A stretch of 6,329 nucleotides of DNA, from positions 1 through 6,329 of the forward strand of contig CAIYNH010000553.1 of the NCBI GenBank assembly GCA_903927495.1. The letters run 5' to 3'. The stretch is from an uncultured beta proteobacterium (lineage in GTDB: Bacteria > Pseudomonadota > Gammaproteobacteria > Burkholderiales > Burkholderiaceae_C). A program made the translations under genes and the position numbers. The notes beneath the pieces are model-generated. The model was not told the DNA's origin. It did not search any database and saw only the letters and a list, made by a program, of their open reading frames with translations. Of this stretch, positions 4,918 through 6,329 are shown piece by piece. Each line of letters starts with the position of its first letter. Positions within the stretch are counted from its first letter, which is position 1.

Positions 4918-4969
4918 TTAGCGAAGTTTCCCGCCTTGGCTTCCGCCAGGACCGATTTGCGATGAACGA

Positions 4970-5023
4970 GTGAGCCGAATTTAGGTTCAGCGAACTAGGA
5001 CCTGGGCCTAGCATCTTGCTCAC
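4970..5023. repeat. Nested inverted repeats
   Basis: Outer arms GTGAGC (4970-4975) and GCTCAC (5018-5023) enclose a GTTC/GAAC pair (4985-4988 with 4992-4995) and a 17-bp near-palindrome CTAGGaCCtGGgCCTAG (4995-5011). The nesting suggests folded RNA or a multi-site binding region. Confidence 0.4.
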
Positions 5024-5097
5024 AGGAAAAGTCTGACGGGCTGATCGTGTAAGACACCTCCGGCAGCACCCTAGCAATGGCCGGATAACTAAACAAG

Positions 5098-5135
5098 TCC
5101 ATTCTGTTGGACGGCGGGCGGGCCAACAGAATGGA
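5098..5135. repeat. 13-bp perfect inverted repeat
   Basis: TCCATTCTGTTGG (5098-5110) and CCAACAGAATGGA (5123-5135) are exact reverse complements around a 12-nt G-rich loop. No T run follows on either strand. It could be a REP-like extragenic hairpin, a regulator site or a recombination site. Confidence 0.7.
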
Positions 5136-5289
5136 ATCAGATGGCGGAACTAAAGAGTGGTGGTAAAGAAACCCAACCGCTGTCAATAGCCAGAAAACTG
5201 CGCTTCCCGCCGGCAATGCGCAGCCCTTCCATGAGTACACTCATGCGTCATGGCGACGTATTTGGATTAGTCATTCGCAGCAGCATTCG

Positions 5290-5312
5290 CTGATCAAATT
5301 GCCATTGATCAG
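5290..5312. repeat. 8-bp inverted repeat (operator-like)
   Basis: CTGATCAA (5290-5297) and TTGATCAG (5305-5312) are exact reverse complements 7 nt apart, so the half-sites are centred 15 bp apart. This is the size and layout of a dimer-binding operator; no T run follows. It lies about 240 nt upstream of the deacetylase gene. Confidence 0.45.
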
Positions 5313-5555
5313 AAGGTATCGTTAGAGGTGAAATTTTGTTGCGAACTAGAGTAGTGCAAATGGGTAGCTAAATGGGTAGCTAGATCGCAATTTTTGAAAT
5401 ATCCGCTCCTTAACCTATTGATTAATAATGACATTTTGTAAAAAATCAGAGCAATACGATATTGTGTTGATTTAGAGGCCACGCGTGGAACACCGGAGGC
5501 GATTGTTGTTGTTCTTCCCAACTTGGGGAAAAAGCTGGAGTGGGGTCTTGCACCA
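5313..5555. other. AT-rich upstream region of the deacetylase gene
   Basis: This stretch contains the 12-bp tandem duplication (5358-5381), an AT-rich block (about 5385-5470) and a perfect 10-bp palindrome CCACGCGTGG (5479-5488). A promoter for the deacetylase should lie here, but no hexamer pair is convincing: TTGATT (5418-5423) lacks a well-spaced -10. Confidence 0.35.
5358..5381. repeat. Perfect 12-bp tandem duplication
   Basis: AAATGGGTAGCT is repeated without a gap at 5358-5369 and 5370-5381. The core ATGGGTA is shared with the 15-bp direct repeats at 2640-2675, which may mean related binding sites at two places. Confidence 0.75.
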
Positions 5556-6305
5556 ATGACAAGCCGTATCTGTGCCAACACCTCACCGATTCCGATTCTG
5601 GTCTACCACCAGATTGACGTGGCCCCATCCAGGGGCGCACCGTTCAGAAGCCTGTATGTGTCGCCATCGGCGTTTGCCCGGCAAATGCGCTTATTGAAGT
5701 GGCTGGGTTATCGTGGTCTGTCCATGTCGGCACTGATGCCATATTTGCGCGGGGATAAGCGCGGCAAGGTGGTGGGCGTCACGTTTGACGATGGATATTT
5801 GAATAATTTGACGCATGCGCTGCCAGTGCTGCAAGCCTGCGGGTTTTCTTCGACGTGTTATGCGGTCAGTCAGCGGCTGGGGCAAACCAATGCGTGGGAC
5901 ACAGTTCAAGGTATTGCGGCAGCGCCGTTGATGAACGCTGATCAATTGCGTCAGTGGGTGCTGGGTGGCCAAGAGGTGGGGGCGCACACGCGGCACCACG
6001 TCAATTTGACCGAGTGTGACGAGGTACTGGCGCTGGAAGAAATATTACTCTCAAAAAGAGAGCTAGCTGCGCTTATTGGGTATGAAGTAGAGCACTTTTG
6101 TTATCCCTATGGTTGGATGACGCCACAGCACACTGAAATGGTTCATTCGTCAGGATTTGTATCGGCAAGCACCACGGTGAGAGGTCGCGTGCGGGCAGGG
6201 CTTGACCTGATGGCGTTGCCGCGTGTTCCTGTGGTTCGGTCAACCACGTTGCCGGTCTTTTGGCTGAAACTGGCCACCCGTTACGAAGATCGGCTTAGGT
6301 CTTGA
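5556..6305 (+). CDS. Polysaccharide deacetylase (NodB homology, CE4 family)
   Basis: A 249-residue NodB-type deacetylase. CE4 enzymes remove acetyl groups from N-acetylated sugars using a divalent metal. Motif 1 is T-F-D-D-G (76-80), with the catalytic and metal aspartates at 78-79. Motif 2 is H-T-R-H-H (144-148), the HxxxH metal ligands. Motif 3 is the Y-P-Y-G block (183-186). The N-terminal I-L-V-Y-H (14-18) is the usual first strand. No signal peptide or membrane segment is seen, so it is probably cytoplasmic and may act in exopolysaccharide or cell-surface glycan synthesis; the substrate cannot be read. A TTG at 5523 would add 11 residues but lacks a Shine-Dalgarno; the ATG at 5556 follows a GGAG/GGGG-rich stretch (spacing long, about 10-13 nt). 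Its stop overlaps the next start codon, indicating an operon. It is probably host sequence flanking the element. Confidence 0.88.
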   Translation: MTSRICANTSPIPILVYHQIDVAPSRGAPFRSLYVSPSAFARQMRLLKWLGYRGLSMSALMPYLRGDKRGKVVGVTFDDGYLNNLTHALPVLQACGFSSTCYAVSQRLGQTNAWDTVQGIAAAPLMNADQLRQWVLGGQEVGAHTRHHVNLTECDEVLALEEILLSKRELAALIGYEVEHFCYPYGWMTPQHTEMVHSSGFVSASTTVRGRVRAGLDLMALPRVPVVRSTTLPVFWLKLATRYEDRLRS

Positions 6306-6329
6306 TGAACGAGCGTCATTGCCACGGCA
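6305..6329 (+). CDS. Start of a downstream gene (partial)
   Basis: ATG at 6305-6307 overlaps the deacetylase stop TGA by one base (TGATG), a common coupling arrangement. Only eight codons (Met-Asn-Glu-Arg-His-Cys-His-Gly) are visible before the window ends, so the product cannot be named. As a neighbour of a deacetylase, a sugar-modifying or glycosyltransferase enzyme would be usual, but that is a guess. Confidence 0.5.

Larger units (their letters stand above)
4726..5289. other. Gene-free, structure-rich region right of alpA
   Basis: No ORF of this stretch resembles a known protein; the open minus-strand frames are Arg/Pro/Ser-rich without motifs. It holds the rightward promoter at 4814-4841, the GC-rich hairpin 4888-4917, nested inverted repeats at 4970-5023 and the 13-bp inverted repeat at 5098-5135. 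It occupies the place where an integrase would be expected beside alpA. A decayed structured RNA such as part of a group II intron, or an element-encoded small RNA, would fit equally well. Confidence 0.45.

Noticed and set aside
4763..5240. Two overlapping minus-strand ORFs (4763-5077 and 4995-5240) as possible integrase remains
   Set aside because: Neither shows the Arg-His-Arg-Tyr pattern of tyrosine recombinases; composition is Arg/Pro/Ser-rich and they run through inverted repeats.
5523..5555. TTG start for the deacetylase
   Set aside because: No SD upstream, and the added residues precede the usual N-terminal strand of the family; ATG 5556 preferred, though not proven.
1..6329. CRISPR array or toxin-antitoxin pair
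   Set aside because: No regularly spaced repeat series exists; only isolated pairs of repeats. No small ORF pair with toxin-antitoxin features is seen.

Overview
The window looks like a stretch of a Gram-negative, probably betaproteobacterial (Burkholderiales-like) chromosome carrying a small, decayed integrated element. The host assignment is an inference from protein style, the CCA-encoding tRNA-Ser and the moderate GC content; nothing in the sequence fixes a genus.

Layout: positions 1-215 (minus strand) hold the start of a PilZ-domain gene that runs off the left edge. Positions 318-407 (plus) are an intact tRNA-Ser(UGA), followed at once by a strong intrinsic terminator. Positions 444-1368 contain no intact gene but do contain mobile-element debris: duplicated IS-end-like repeats and a fragment of an IS3-family OrfA. 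From 4725 down to 1369 every gene lies on the minus strand, in the order alpA, a DUF3987 (YfjI-type) protein in three consecutive ORFs, and a YfjJ/YagK-type (inovirus Gp2-like) protein. This is the gene order of E. coli cryptic prophage CP4-57 (alpA-yfjI-yfjJ) as I recall it. No integrase is visible. Positions 4726-5555 are non-coding but rich in structure: a promoter with a consensus -35 box firing away from alpA, several inverted repeats and a 12-bp tandem duplication. Positions 5556-6305 (plus) encode a NodB-type polysaccharide deacetylase whose stop codon overlaps the start of another gene that leaves the right edge.

Main observation: the DUF3987 protein, normally one chain of about 470-520 residues, is encoded here as N (163 aa), M (174 aa) and C (176 aa) pieces. 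The N piece carries the P-loop, the M piece the Walker B-like and arginine-rich segments, and the C piece the helical and C-terminal region. Each downstream piece starts at an ATG 6 nt after a near-perfect Shine-Dalgarno sequence. The ORFs overlap by 11 nt and 4 nt, and the breaks fall in linkers rather than in motifs. This looks like a translationally coupled, split ATPase/primase-type protein rather than random frameshift decay.

How the genes may work together (inference): AlpA would be the DNA-binding regulator or excision factor of the element. The split DUF3987 protein and the YfjJ-type protein, which has a His-x-His motif resembling HUH replication proteins, would form the replication module. 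The missing integrase means the element is either stranded or mobilised in trans.
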